Shown: piece after piece, positions 32,606-44,400 of the stretch
How positions within the stretch are numbered: the first letter of the stretch is position 1
Layout of the letters: each line of letters starts with the position of its first letter
From: Mastigamoeba balamuthi
Lineage: Eukaryota; Evosea; Mastigamoebida; Mastigamoebidae
NCBI GenBank assembly: GCA_902651635.1
Contig: CACRSC010000024.1
Span: 359,111-423,110 of the forward strand
Reading direction: 5' to 3'
DNA length: 64,000 nt
Translations under genes and position numbers: made by a program
Notes under the pieces: model-generated
Database searches by the model: none
The model's input: the letters and a program-made list of their open reading frames with translations, nothing else
Told to the model about the DNA's origin: nothing

Positions 32606-35600
32606 TGCTGGGATGCCGGAGGGTCAAGGAGCGGGATGCACCAAGGGCTGGGCTGCGTGCCCAGCTTCTTGGCCGTGGTTTGCTGGTGTCTCACTGCTCC
32701 CGTTGTCCCTATCACCGCCGCACCTGCCTGCTCGTCCAATAACACCACACTTTTATTCAATTCCGCAAAAGCACCCGTTTTTCGAAGGGTTATGCACAGA
32801 GTCCAGCCAGAGGTAGATCAACCGCTTGGCTGGCAGCTCCATGCACATCCTCTTTGACTTCAAATATATTTCATCTGCTCTTATCATCGCTGTTCTGGTT
32901 CCCTCACTCGCATAGCAGTGATTCTCTATGAGATGGTCAGGTATTTATGCAAAGAATAGTTATTTCCTCTGCTAGAAGCTGCACTTCTCACAGAGTAATC
33001 ATCTATAATAGGAGCAGCTGCAGCAGCCTCAGTCTCGGCAGCAGGTGTGGTCACGTCCATCTGGTCAATGGCATTGAGAACAGCCTGTGAGCTGGTGCGG
33101 GTTGTACTGCATCTGGGCCTCTTGGCCCTTGTAGGGCCTGGGGACTCTGGACGGGCTGAGCTCGTCCTGTTCTGCCGAATAAATTTATATTATGTGCCAG
33201 CAACATACAGCACTAATTGTTGATAAACCACAGAAAGAGTGTGAGAAGGCTATGCAGATGGCACTGCAGTCCATAAAGTCCCTCAGCACACATACGAAGG
33301 ACCTGTGTGTACTGAACCAGAGATCTCAGGACGAGATGAAGAGGCTGACTGCTGAAATCGCCTTTACTGCTGGACCAGGTCTTTATGTTCCAGCATAGCA
33401 GCAGGGCCAGGTCATCAAGGGCCTGAAGGCTGCAGCCAAGTTGAAGGACAAAATCACCACATACAAGAAAGAGCTGCTTGACATAATGCTGACTTACACC
33501 CCCTTATTCCAGGCCAGTTCTCAGCCAATGTGGAAACGTGTGAAGTTTTGTACACATTCGCACATGGGCCTCCTGCTCGTGTTGTGAAGCACAGCCAATT
33601 CCGATCTTACTTCACAATGCACGTGGTGTTTTTTCCCAGAGACAAAAACTGCTGGCAGATAATACCTTTTTCGGGGAACTTCCTGCCTATCAGCTTCTGA
33701 TCATGAAAGTCCAGGTACTATCACCACCAATGCACAAAGATCCCATAATGCTCTGGTGTCTGCTCATGATGGAGTATGTGATCATAAGCAGTACACTGCC
33801 CCTAATAATGATAGTGCCCCATACAAGAATGTCTCCCCACTCAGACACCTTTGACAGAATGTTGTCAATGAAGCTGAGACCCCCAAACAGGCTGTCGAAC
33901 AGGCTCTTAATGGGGTTAATGCTGAGTGGGCGCCACTTCACAGGTTTTCCAGTCAAGATTATTCCTTCTATGTATCCTTTATTTCATGTCCGAAAAATGC
34001 CTGAGGTGGAGATTAATTCTGCATGCAGTACATCAGGCAGTAGATGATGGTGGGACCAGCACTGTCCATTATGAAGGCATGTTCAGGCAAGTCATATGAA
34101 CTCTTGATTCAGAAAAAAAACTGCATTACTAGACATTTCACATGGTGTAAGGTCCCACATTCGAGTTCTCTGATACACAGTCTCAGTCATGGTGCAGTCA
34201 CAGAAATCGGAAAGTGAAACTTAATTTTCACAGTTTCTCCAGGTCAGAAATGTCCTTGGCATCCTTCTGCATGAGAATCTGCATTGCAGAACACCTATAG
34301 CAGAACAAGCTGGCCAAACTGTATATTTTTGGAAATAGGATAAGAACGTGATGGAAAGAAGATTATGGACGATTCCGGTTTTAAGAGAATCTGAGTGGTA
34401 AATAATACATAAGACAGAAAAACAGAACAGAAAATAAGAGTATGCAGAAGGCAGAAACTGGAATCTATAATGCCAAAGAAGATCTCATCTTACTTAAGCT
34501 TCTGATATTCTCATCTGCCATGCTGTGGGCCTCAACAAGTACTGCCAGTGCTGAAAGAGCCAGTGCTTAAGATGTGAGATGACTGCCTGGCCATATGGCT
34601 CGACCTCCTTCCGCCTCAAAACGTGCATACACACATCTGGCTTCCAGAGAAAAAGTGGTTAACCCTTCTTTAATGGACGCTCTGCCACACATACACAGCC
34701 TCTCTTTCCCCCAAAACAATGCTCAACACACTGCAACTTTCCGAGTACTCAAAAAACACATTTTAATGAGTACTCTACCATGCAGACAGTCTTACCCTCC
34801 CTGAAACACACAATGCACCACAGCTTCCAAAGTACCTTTAAGCAGTGTTTATTGGTGCCCCATCCAGGGCCCTTCAGAAGAGAAGCCCTTATCAGAACAT
34901 CACTCTGTGTCAGTCATGCCATGAAATTCCACACCAGAAGCCCACATCATACCATGTGTATAATACATCCGAAAGGGCTTGGAAAACCGAAGTGGAAAAA
35001 CTCAGATCACACATGTCAAAGTAGTAATACTCAAAGAGGCCCAAAAGGAACATAACAATCTTTGCTGGAAAACTTGGAGCCTCAAAAGAGGAGTTCATGT
35101 TTCAGGGGACTTTTCACAGAGAAAGGAGATGAACTTAAGGCATGACAGAGTGGAAAATGCAGACAGAGCACAGTGATCATTGTTGGTGGGTTAAAATAAG
35201 CCACAAAGAGTGTAACACAAATACAATTGTTCAATGCATCAATCTACAGAGACCCACTGCACATCCCACAGTGCACCAGGGATTCATTCAAGATATGCAG
35301 CTCAGATATTAATCCCTGAGACCTTCCTGTGTACTTCCTCTCTGACACACACTCTAACCTCTTCATGGTCCAGTGTACAATGTCAAGCACATACTCTACA
35401 TCCTGTCATCATACAGAACACCATCAGATCCCCCAAGAGATCCTCAGAGGAAATCCACTTTTCGATCCAGTCAGGAATGTGAAACCAAGTAGCTCAGACA
35501 ACATCCTTACTATCATTGTCATCACTGCTGCCATGGTTCTGGTTCTCTCTGCTGCACATCAGTGAGAGAAATTCAGATATTAATATGAAGAATATCATAA

Positions 35601-36529
35601 TATATATTCCCTGCAAGAAGCAGTGCTTTCCACAGAGCAAAAAATCTGAGAAAACTGTACTTTAAGGGTCTTTTGAAGGAAGGAAGTGCAAGACGTGCAA
35701 TGTAATCCTCTGTATCATATGCACGTGGCAGGGATCTTCTCCCACTACAAGAACTCCTGTCCACTTCTGCAGAAGGTGATCTTCATCTTCAAGGGCCAGT
35801 GGGAAAGCAAAGTAGCTGATTTCCCATGGGCAACTGTAATGGAAATGTTCACTAAGTGCATCTCTGATAAGTATGGATTCCAGATCATTCATGCCCCAGT
35901 CACATCTGTGGATGATATGATAAAGTTGATCTGGATGAAGAGAGGAACGAGGAGGCTGCTGTGGTACATCATGGTTGCCTCTCACAGGGGTGCCAGGGCC
36001 ATTGAGATCGAGACTTCAGATGGATTGGCAACTGTGCTGATTAAGGAGATCGTAAGTGGTCTTCTTTCCTACCTGAAGTTCAGTCTGTACTTGTACTGCT
36101 GCAACACAGCCACCGACGAGCTGATCCATGCCAGGCAGGATTGCACTTATACTCACATGTTCACTAAAGCAACAATGATTCACTTATTCACACATTGTGT
36201 TGTATTAGATGAGAATGAAACAGATTTGTTTGGTTTTATTCAGTTTTATTGATTTATCTTTGAAGTTAAGATATGATATTTTGCGACTTTTTTCACATTT
36301 TATAAGTCGTTTATTTCCACTCCTCACTTTGTCATTTTGAAACAGTAGTTTCCTCCTTGAGGTGTTTTTATGAAACAGGTAAAATGGCCTCTTTGGCTGC
36401 AAATACCTTGAGTGGGACATGCACGCTGCTTGGTTGCTGTTAAGTATACTAGAGCTCTGAAATTTCAGCTGACGACCATGCACAGAGCCAATGTTGAATG
36501 AGACTAAGAAAGATGTGTGTTGCTGGGCA
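32606..36529. other. AT-richer gene desert with decayed coding-like stretches
   Basis: Base composition falls well below the flanking genes, and no splice pattern typical of this genome is seen. Short stretches look like former protein: around 33190-33400 on the plus strand a charged helical segment (KECEKAMQMALQSIKSLSTH), and around 33690-33956 on the minus strand a hydrophobic one. None is continuous, and none matches a family I can name. The region looks like old mobile or foreign DNA that has been broken many times. Confidence 0.45.
35686..36252 (+). other. unrecognised open stretch of 188 codons in the AT-rich desert
   Basis: This is the longest open stretch in the desert, unlikely by chance at this base composition. 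It reads like globular protein (for example CPLLQKVIFIFKGQWESKVA, CISDKYGFQIIHAP). Codon use is unlike the surrounding host genes (no G/C third-position bias). No family was recognised. It may be a fragment of a mobile or acquired gene, and nothing suggests it is expressed. Confidence 0.3.
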
Positions 36530-39500
36530 TTACTCGTAGACAATTGTGACCTTGTCCAGACGCCCAAAGTGAGGAGCCAGCATACCCTGGGTCAGGTTGT
36601 TGTGGCGCAGGTCGATCTTCTTCAAGGTGGTCGTGACGGGCACTGCTGCGAGGAAATCTATCACCTCCTGTGGTGATCCAACCTCGATCATGCTCAGCTC
36701 CTCGAGCTTCATGTTCGTCCCCAGGATGTCCGCGATCTGAAGTACGTAACGTGCTTCAGACCAAAGAAATAAGCAGGGGCAGGCGGCCATACCTGCGTGA
36801 AGCCCTGCTTCAGCGGAGAGGTCTGGTCGATAAACAGGCGCGTGATTGACCTGTTCTTCTTCATCGCTGCCCAGAGGGGAGCCAGCTCAAGCCCCTTCAG
36901 GCCACACTGGGCGACAGAGAACTCCTCCAGCGACGACGCCTGAGAGATGGCGTCGCACAGCTTCACCAGCAGCTCTGGCTACGCGTGAACGACGGGGCGT
37001 CAGGATGATCGGGTCACAACTTGGGATGGTGTTGCGCTGGTATGTACAGTGAGGTCGTTGTGGCCGATGTCGACGCGCACGATCGTCTTGGACGACTTGA
37101 TGAGCTCCGCGCAGCCAACGATTGCCTTCTTGGTGAGGAGGCAGGCCTTCATCGTGACCCTCGTGATCTTGGGCGCGTCCATCAGCAGCTTCCCGATCTC
37201 TGCAAAGCGCAGCCAGCGTGAGCTGGCAGCCACCCCGCTGGCAGGGGCGCAGGGTTGTTTTGCTGCACGACGTACTGTCGGGGATAGTGTTGCCGCTGAG
37301 GATCAACGTGTTCAGGCAGCTCTTGTCCGACTTGGCGGCGGAAAACAGCTGGCGGCACGCTCAGAAAACACGCGGCGATATGAAGGGGTGGTAGCGCACA
37401 TCCTTGATGCCGTCCTTGCTGACCTCGTTGAGGTGGACGTCGAGCAGCTGCAGGGGCAGCATGCCCGTCTGCATGGCCTTGGCCACCTTCTTAACGAGCA
37501 GGTCGCCCAGCTTGTTGTCGCCGGCCTTGAGCCGCCGCAGCACCCTGTTCTCCACCAGCGCCTCTGCCAGCGCCTTGCCCCCGCTCTTGCCCAGCTCGCA
37601 GCTGCTGACGTCGAGCTCCGTGAGGTTGCGGCTCGAGCGCAGCAGACCGGCGAGCAGGGGGCCGGCGCCCTCGCCAAGCTTGTTGGTCGAGAGGTTCAGC
37701 GTCGAGAGCCCCTCGTGCGTCTTGACCGCATCGAGCAGCTGCTGCAGCCCCTTCTCGCACAGCCCCGACGACGCGCAGCTCAGCGTGTGCATCGTCTTGA
37801 CACGCTGCGTCGCGACGACGATCTCGGCCACGCCCGCGTTGCCCAGCGCCGCGTTGTACGAGACGTTGGCGTCCTCGAGCTGCAGGCACGCGCGCAGGCC
37901 CTCGGCGACCTGCTGGGCGCACTTGGCCCCGATGCCCGTGCGGGCGAGGTTGACGGTGTGCAGCGGCATCGGCGACGAGAGGATCGCCTTGAGCGCGAAG
38001 CCCACGGCGGGCGTGTCGCCCAGCGTGTTTCCCGCGAGGCTCAGCGACTCGACGGCGAGGTTCTCGCGGACCCCCGCCTGCCCCGACATCTTGAACGTCC
38101 GCTGGAACGCGTCGCTGATGACCCCGATCGCCTTCTCGTCCAGCTCGCTGTGCGACATGTCCAGTGCCGACAGCGGAGTGTCCTGCGCAGCGCAACAGGG
38201 GGGATGGGGCCCTCAGCCGGTGGGGGGCTGCGCGCAGGGGTGCGATACCTTGTCGATGGCGGTGGAGACGGCCAGGACGGCCTTTGGGGGGGCGCCGACC
38301 TTGGCCTCGTCGCAGAGGCGGTCGAGGGTGGCCTTGAAGAACTCGAGCCTGCTGCTGAAGGGCACGATGTCGGCGCGGGGCTGCCTGGCGACGACAGCGT
38401 CGGGGGGCGGGAGGTCGTAGGGCTTGAAGAGCGTCATGGGGACACTGATGACGCCGGCGAGCAGGTGGTAGTAGCCGCAGGCGAGCTCCGCGATGGTCTG
38501 CGCCTGCGGGGTGGCGAGCTTGAGGTACTCCTTGCGCCGCACGCCGCCCGTCTGCGGGGACGCCGGGGGCACGATGCCGAACGAGATGGAGGAGTCGTCC
38601 CACTCGACGTCCTCGATGGTCGCGTAGGGGTGGAACACGTAGTCGTCGGCGCTGAAGTACACGACGACACCGTCGTCCACGACGCCCAGCGTGCGCTTGG
38701 CGCCGCCCAGGCCGGCCGTCTCGAAGAGCGCTGCGCCGAACGAGGGCATCTCCTGGGCGGCGCTGATGTAGGCGCGCATGGCGGCCTCGGGGGACTTGCC
38801 GCGCAGGGCCTCCCAGGCGAGGGCCACGGCGCGCTCGAGGGCGTCCAGCGAGGCCGCGTCGTAGGCCGTCGCGGGGGCGATGGTCGGCAGGAGGGGCGCC
38901 AGCCAGCCGTTGGTGAACTTGGCCGGCCCCGTGTAGTCCCCGCGCGACTCCTGCAGCACAGAGGGATCAGCGCAAGCATCGGTGGGGTTGTGTTGGCCGG
39001 CGGGCCAGAGGGTCCGCAACGCATTGAGACAGACAGCGGTGAATGGCGCAGCTGTGCAACTGCTGACCAAGTGGGAAGGAGGGGGGCAGGGAAAGGCCCC
39101 GGGGCAGGGATGGCGGGAATGGCGGCGTGGGGGGTAGTGAAGCTGGGTGTGAGGGAGGGAGCGCATGGCGATTCCGGTTTAGCAGCAACAGCAGCAGCCA
39201 TGCCACGGGAGCCAAACGAGCAACGAGCAGAGGCGGCAGAGAGAGAGAGAGAGAGGCCAGCAGCGTGTCTCAGCGCCCTGGCGTGTCGTCGCGTGGCAGC
39301 AGGCCGAGCAGAGAGAGAGAGAGAGCAAGAGACAAGAGAGAGGAGGCTGGGAGCTCTGGGTGCTGTGCACGAGTGCAGTGCAGTGCAGTGCAGTATGGAG
39401 AGAGGGGGAAGGAGGGGGACCTGGAGCTGAGCGGCAGCGAGGAGGGGGAGCCTGCGCTTCTCGACGGGGGCGCCGTCGCAGAGGAGCGAGTGGCGGACGG

Positions 39501-40333
39501 CGAGGTAGTACTGGCGGAGCGTGCGGGGGTTGGAGGGGTCGCGGGGGGCCTTGACCCAGCGCATGCGGAGCCCCAGGGTGGCGCTGCCCCGCACGCACTG
39601 CTCCAGCAGCGTCCTGTCCCCCCGCAGGAACCGCTCCCCCTGCTGCTGCTGCTGCTGCTGCGCCCCCCGCTCGCTCAGCTGCATCAGCACGTGGTCGCCG
39701 GGCCCCATGCCCTCGGCGTCGCACGCGGCCCGCACGATGTCGCGCACGGCCCAGTCGTCGCTGGCGCTCACCTCGTGGCTCGTCCCGTCCACCAGCCACA
39801 CCCTGTCGCATCCCACGCCCCCCGTCAGCCACGTGCCCTCGGCCCTCGGCCCTCCCGTGCCCCCGCGCGTGCCTGAGGGTGGTGCGCCGCACGCCCGGCG
39901 TGGGCTGGCGGACGCCGCGCTCGTTGTAGAGGGGCTGCGCGACAGGCCGGGGCCTCGCAGGCGGCGGCGTCCCCACGTTGGCCACAGCAAACTGCCCCTG
40001 CGCTCACCACACCCCCGCGTCAGCTGCGCAGACAGCCGCCCAGCAGCGATGCTGCGCAAGGGGGAGCGGGGTGGCGCCCAGAAAGGGGCACCGGGGGCGC
40101 GGGGTGCCCGCTGGCGTGTGGGGGTGAGGGGAGGGCCCCAGCAAAAATAGACAAAACGTCGCATCAACAGACAAGACAGGCCGCCAACAGAGGGGGCGCC
40201 CCCGCAGCCTCTGCTGCCGGTGTGCGTGCGGGCGACCCCGTCTGCGTACCGCGTTGGGGTCGTCGGCGGCGGCACCGAACTGCGAGAGGTTGCTGAGGAC
40301 GGCGTCGAGCTCCTCGAAGGCCTTTGCCGACAT
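36530..40333 (-). CDS. FERM and leucine-rich-repeat protein with N-terminal LD motif
   Basis: Model: nine exons, complement of 40250-40333, 39873-39991, 39421-39802, 38951-to-39420 intron, then 38249-38950, 38182-37400, 37348-37276, 37199-37048, 36978-36793 and 36736-36530; 895 residues, frame kept throughout. The N terminus has an LD-type motif (EELDAVLSNLSQF). A FERM domain follows (about 68-420): F1 starts RVWLVDGTSHEVSASDDWAV, then LRQYYLAVRHSLLCD (F2) and RTLGVVDDGVVVYFSADDYV (F3, PH-like). Ribonuclease-inhibitor-type LRRs fill the C-terminal half: LAVESLSLAGNTLGDTPAV, LSTLNLSTNKLGEGAGPLLA, LTELDVSSCELGKSGGKAL and ITRVTMKACLLTKKAIVGC. FERM-LRR proteins are known from Dictyostelium; such proteins link membranes to actin. 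Intron 2 appears to start GCACGC. Confidence 0.88.
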
Positions 40334-40478
40334 CTCCAGAAAGGAAACACACACGATTGAGCGATGGATGTATCGCCCATCACACGTCACCCAGATACGC
40401 TCTCTCGGCAGAGATATCTCTGCCCCCAGCCAGATATCTGCCCGCTTCACTTCCTTTTCATTTGCGCGCGCTGCAGTG
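40334..40478. promoter_or_regulatory. compact divergent promoter with GATATC palindrome
   Basis: Only 145 nt separate the start codons of the FERM-LRR gene (minus) and NF-YC (plus). It contains an 18-bp perfect palindrome, GGCAGAGATATCTCTGCC, at 40407-40424, and a second GATATC site with GCCAGATATCTG at 40429-40440. The symmetry suits a divergent promoter. Confidence 0.65.
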
Positions 40479-41354
40479 ATGGCGGGGGCGGACGAGTTCT
40501 GGCCGCGCCAGATCGAGCTGCTGGAGGAGGAGGCGGCCAGCGAGGCGGGGCTGGGGGGCGCTGGGCAGCGACGGGCGCGGCAGCCGATACCCGACGGGAG
40601 CGTGCGGCGGCTGATGAAGAGCGAGCCCACCTTCGCCCGCAACGGCTCCCGCGTCGGCGCCGACGCACAGGCCCTCGTCGCCAGGCTCGCTGAGGCCCTC
40701 GTCGCCGACCTCGCCCGCCGCGCCTGGCGCAACGCCGCAAACTCCTTCCGCACGACCGTCAAGGCACGCCGCATCGCATCGTGTCACGTCTCATCGCATC
40801 ACATCGCATCGTGTCACGTCACGTCGCATCGCATCACGTCACGTCACGTCACGTCCCATCGCATCACGTCACGTCACGTCACGTCACATCGCATCGCCTC
40901 GCGTCACGTCACGTCGCATCGCGCCACACCACCACGTCACACCTACGCCTCCACGTCACGCGGGTGCTGAGGCTGCGGACGAGCAGATGGAGGACGTGTC
41001 AGCGGCGGCGGCGAGCAGCGACCAGTTTGACTTCCTGGTGGACACGGTGCCCCGCGCGTGCAGGGGGGTGCCCGCCAGCAGGCACAGGCAGGCCATCGTG
41101 CGCCCCGTGGCCCAGCCCTCCCGCGCCCCCTGTGGCTGACTGCGGCTGACGCGGGGTGCCCGCAGGACGCTGTGGTGAGGGACATACTGGCGTCGTCGCG
41201 GGAGGGCGCCCACAGGGCCATCGTCCCCGAGAGCTCCGCCGCGGCCGCTGACGGCGACCGCGGGGGCGCGAGGCCCGCTGGCGCCCCCATCGAGATGACC
41301 TCGCTGCAGCAGTCGGCCCTCTTGAGCTTCATCGCCCCGCAGAACCCCCTCTAG
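40479..41354 (+). CDS. NFYC: nuclear transcription factor Y subunit gamma (NF-YC)
   Basis: Model: exons 40479-40763, 40987-41067 and 41166-41354, 184 residues. The N terminus MAGADEFWPRQIELLEEEA matches the FW..Q...E start of NF-YC. The H2A-like histone fold is IPDGSVRRLMKSEPTFARNG, VGADAQALVARLAEALVADL, RRAWRNAANSFRTTVKMEDV and SDQFDFLVDTVPR. Spacing from RTTV to FDFL equals the family exactly only if intron 1 runs from AAG-GCACGC to GAGCAG, a GC-AG intron. NF-YC pairs with NF-YB and, with NF-YA, binds CCAAT. The basic helix-1 positions are divergent (VRRLMKS for ARIKKIMK). A short acidic/Ser tail replaces the long Q-rich domain of animals. Confidence 0.88.
40764..40986 (+). repeat. TCACG/GCATC array filling NF-YC intron 1
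   Basis: Interleaved CGTCACGTCACG and CATCGCATC words fill the intron, as in Hip intron 1. The donor is GCACGC and the acceptor GACGAGCAG. Confidence 0.85.
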
Positions 41355-41421
41355 CCCCCTCTGGCCTCGCGCAACCCGTGTTTGGCTTTCAGTGTTGTGC
41401 GGGTCCTGGGGTGCGCCGTCC

Positions 41422-44400
41422 TCACTTGCTGCTCAGCATCGCCGCGGCTGTCGCGGCAGCGGCTGCCCCGTGCCCGTGCGTGGGGGGGTTGGCTGGCGGA
41501 GGGCGGCGGCGCTTGCCCGAGCACGAGGCGCTGCCTGTGTCGGGTGCTGCGCTCGTCCTTGGCCCCTGCGGCGCAGCGGCAGTGCAGCGCTGGGGACCCC
41601 ACCCAACAGACTCGAGAGACTCGGGGCGTGGCAGGGGCCTGCACCCCTCCAGCTTGCTCAGAGACTCGGGCTGCGAGAGAGGCCTGCACCCATCGGCGGC
41701 TCGCGCGGTCTGAGGCAGCGCACCGCCAGCGCCATCCTGCAGCGGCCCTGCCTCGCATCCGCCAGCGCCGTCGCTGTTGCCCTCGGCCATGGGGAAGAGC
41801 AGTGAGTCAGAGGGGACCTCGTGCATGCGGACAACGAGGACATGGCCTTCGGTGGCCGCGGAGTCGACGGCGAAGGCGGTGCCCGACTCCAGGAGGACCT
41901 CGGCCTCGCCGAACTGGTTGAGGCAGCCCATGTCGCGGCCGCGGGCCACTTGCATCACGAAGAGGGTACCGGGGCCGCTGAGGAAGTCGGTGGCGACGTC
42001 CCGGCTGCGAGACGTGCTCGTGAAGCCGTTCCAGCGCACGACAGCGCCCGCTGCGTACTTGCCTGCGCCGACGGCGCAGTCGATGCCCCTGAACACCTCG
42101 CCCTGCACCACCGGCAGCCTCCGCATCGCTTGAGTCAGCAGCCACGCATACCCCAGCCAGCAGTCGCCTGCTTCGGGCCCCTCGCACTCGCGCTGCGCTC
42201 TGTTGTCGTTGGCATGCGAGACTCGCAGGCGCAGCGCGCGATTCATCCGGTAGTACACACTCTCCTCGCGCGGCTGCTCCTCTGATGTGTACACCACCAA
42301 TGCCAGAGCGGCCTCCACACTCAGTCCTTGTGGAAGAGCACTCACGGCCCTGCGCAGTTCTGAGAGTGGTGTTCAGAAGCAGCCAGCCAATCACAATAGA
42401 GGAGCAGGTACCTTGCTCGAACCTGTCGATCATGTACTTGATGCCCTTGAGGGGTGGGTGCACAGAGCTCAGGGACTCGCGGACGCTGAGACCCCTTTGG
42501 AATGCTGCAACAGGGGCAGCAGGCAGGGCCTGAAGGGTCTCTCCCTCGATGTCACTCATTCGTGTCCGGAGCCTGCCAATGTGGTGCAGTGCCACTGCTC
42601 CCAGCACCACCACTGCACCAGCTGTGGCCGACACTGCCACCATGGCCCCTGCTACTACAGCCCCAGCTGCAGAGGACGACACAGTCACAGCAACGATTGT
42701 CGCAGTGGCTGCAACTGTTGCCACCACAACAACAGTCGCCCCTGCAGCAATTCCAGCAATGGCTCCTGTGGAAAGGCCACCACCATCATCTGCGACAATC
42801 ATTTCCATACTGGAGCCACTTGCATTCATTGGTTCCAAATCTACTAATAGATGTGAGATGCCAAATTTGTTTGAGCTGGATGAGGCATACAGGGCAGTTG
42901 TGAACTGCTGTCACTGGATGAGAGTTGATTACTGGTAAGGCTATCATCACCTATTACGGGCCTCTGATTGCTGCTTCTGGCAAATATGCTACTGCTGGAT
43001 GAATCTTCTTTTTCCATGCTATGACTGCTTGAAATGTCCGATGTATGGCTATTACTATTGCTAGGACTATTGCTGACCACAGTACTGCTTCTGCTACTGG
43101 CAGATATTTCTGTGCTACTGCTACTGCTGGACAATACACTACTGAATTCCAATCCTGATTCTGTATTCATATCAATTTGGTTGTCATTGCTTGTGTGCTT
43201 CAATGTGACGTACTGCTTTCCTTGGAAAATGAACTGCTGCTTCTCTCATAATGCTGGCACAAGGGAACAGGATTCCATTTTCCATTTGGCTTACAGATTC
43301 CTTCATGAGCTGTGCTGTGTGCAGGGCATAGAAATGAGCAGTTCTGGCCATCTGCAACTGTTGAGAAACATGTGCCCCATCCTAATGCACTCTCTGGCTC
43401 TGCTAACTGGCAGCATGTATGACATGTTTCTCCACATTGTGAATTAGAGCAGAGCATCTCATTTCCTGAACAGATTGATGCTTTTCTTGGTCTTGATGTG
43501 CATAAAGCACTGGGAATCTCACCATTCAGCTGATTGTTTGACAAAAAACTTCATTCAAGTTAGTATACAATATTCATTTCCTGAAAGTGTATTACAGTGA
43601 GTCCAGTCGAAGCAGTTTTGTGATTAATGCAGGAATTGTTCCACTAAATCTGTTTCTCTCGAGATTCCTATAGATGAGTTAGTTATGAATTCTCATTCAT
43701 TGAATTTTAAGAGAAACGAGCATACATATCAATCATATGGCTTAAATTCCCAATGCTCTGTGGAATTGGCCCAGACAGTCTGTTCGAACTCATATTGCTG
43801 TAAATGACTAGTGTTAGACTTAACTTGAAGGCTTTATCAGTACACTATTGTTAATGAGGTAAGTTTTCCGATTGTATCTGGTACAATTCCGCTGAGTTGA
43901 TTTGAATTTAGTCTTCTGAGAGAGAATTAGCCAACTTCTGATAGATCCAGCATACAAATCTGTGAGCTTAGAGAGACTGCCAATTGTGTTTGGAATGGTT
44001 CCGGTTAGAGAATTAGAGAACATATACCTAAATAATGATTAGATCAACTGAATTAAGAATTCCTACGAACAGTGTCTCGAGGTTTGACAGATGACCAATT
44101 GATTCCGGTATCTCTCCTCCTAGAGGATTGTATTCCAAGATTCTAGAGGGTATTAAACATTGATGTGGTTTTTCTCTGTTACAATGCTTGCAAATTTGCC
44201 AGATTTCCAATCGATTTCGGAATTGGTCCGGTTAACTGGTTATCCCTAAGAGACCTACGATGGCATTGTTAGAGTCCTTTCTCCGAATTGTTGTACAGAA
44301 TCATGAGATTCGCTAGATTTCCTATTGCATTCGGAATAGTCTGACTGAGTTTATTTTCGAACAACTCCCTACCAGTGCTTTAATAGAAGTAGGATCGTTT

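Noticed and set aside
33690-33956. Hydrophobic minus-strand ORF in the first desert, perhaps from an old viral or membrane protein
   Set aside because: Too short and isolated to assign; a competing frame on the other strand looks as plausible. Mentioned only as part of the decayed region.
32606-36529. tRNA or rRNA genes in the AT-richer regions
   Set aside because: No GGTTCGAATCC-type T-arm or rRNA motif was found by eye.
37049-39430. Plus-strand open frame of about 790 codons opposite the FERM-LRR gene
   Set aside because: Antisense shadow; it even runs through the introns of the real gene.
41422-42829. A separate ADP-ribosyltransferase gene starting at the ATG at 42829
   Set aside because: It would start about 14 nt after the LRR stop on the same strand with no room for a promoter or UTRs, and would begin directly with a membrane segment. 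A phase-1 intron joins it to the LRR gene. Kept as the main alternative.
43200-43213. LRR gene ending at the stop at 43200
   Set aside because: A 53-nt intron with donor GTACGT and acceptor ATACAG joins the exon to a Ser-rich frame that continues the Ser-rich composition, with matching phase.
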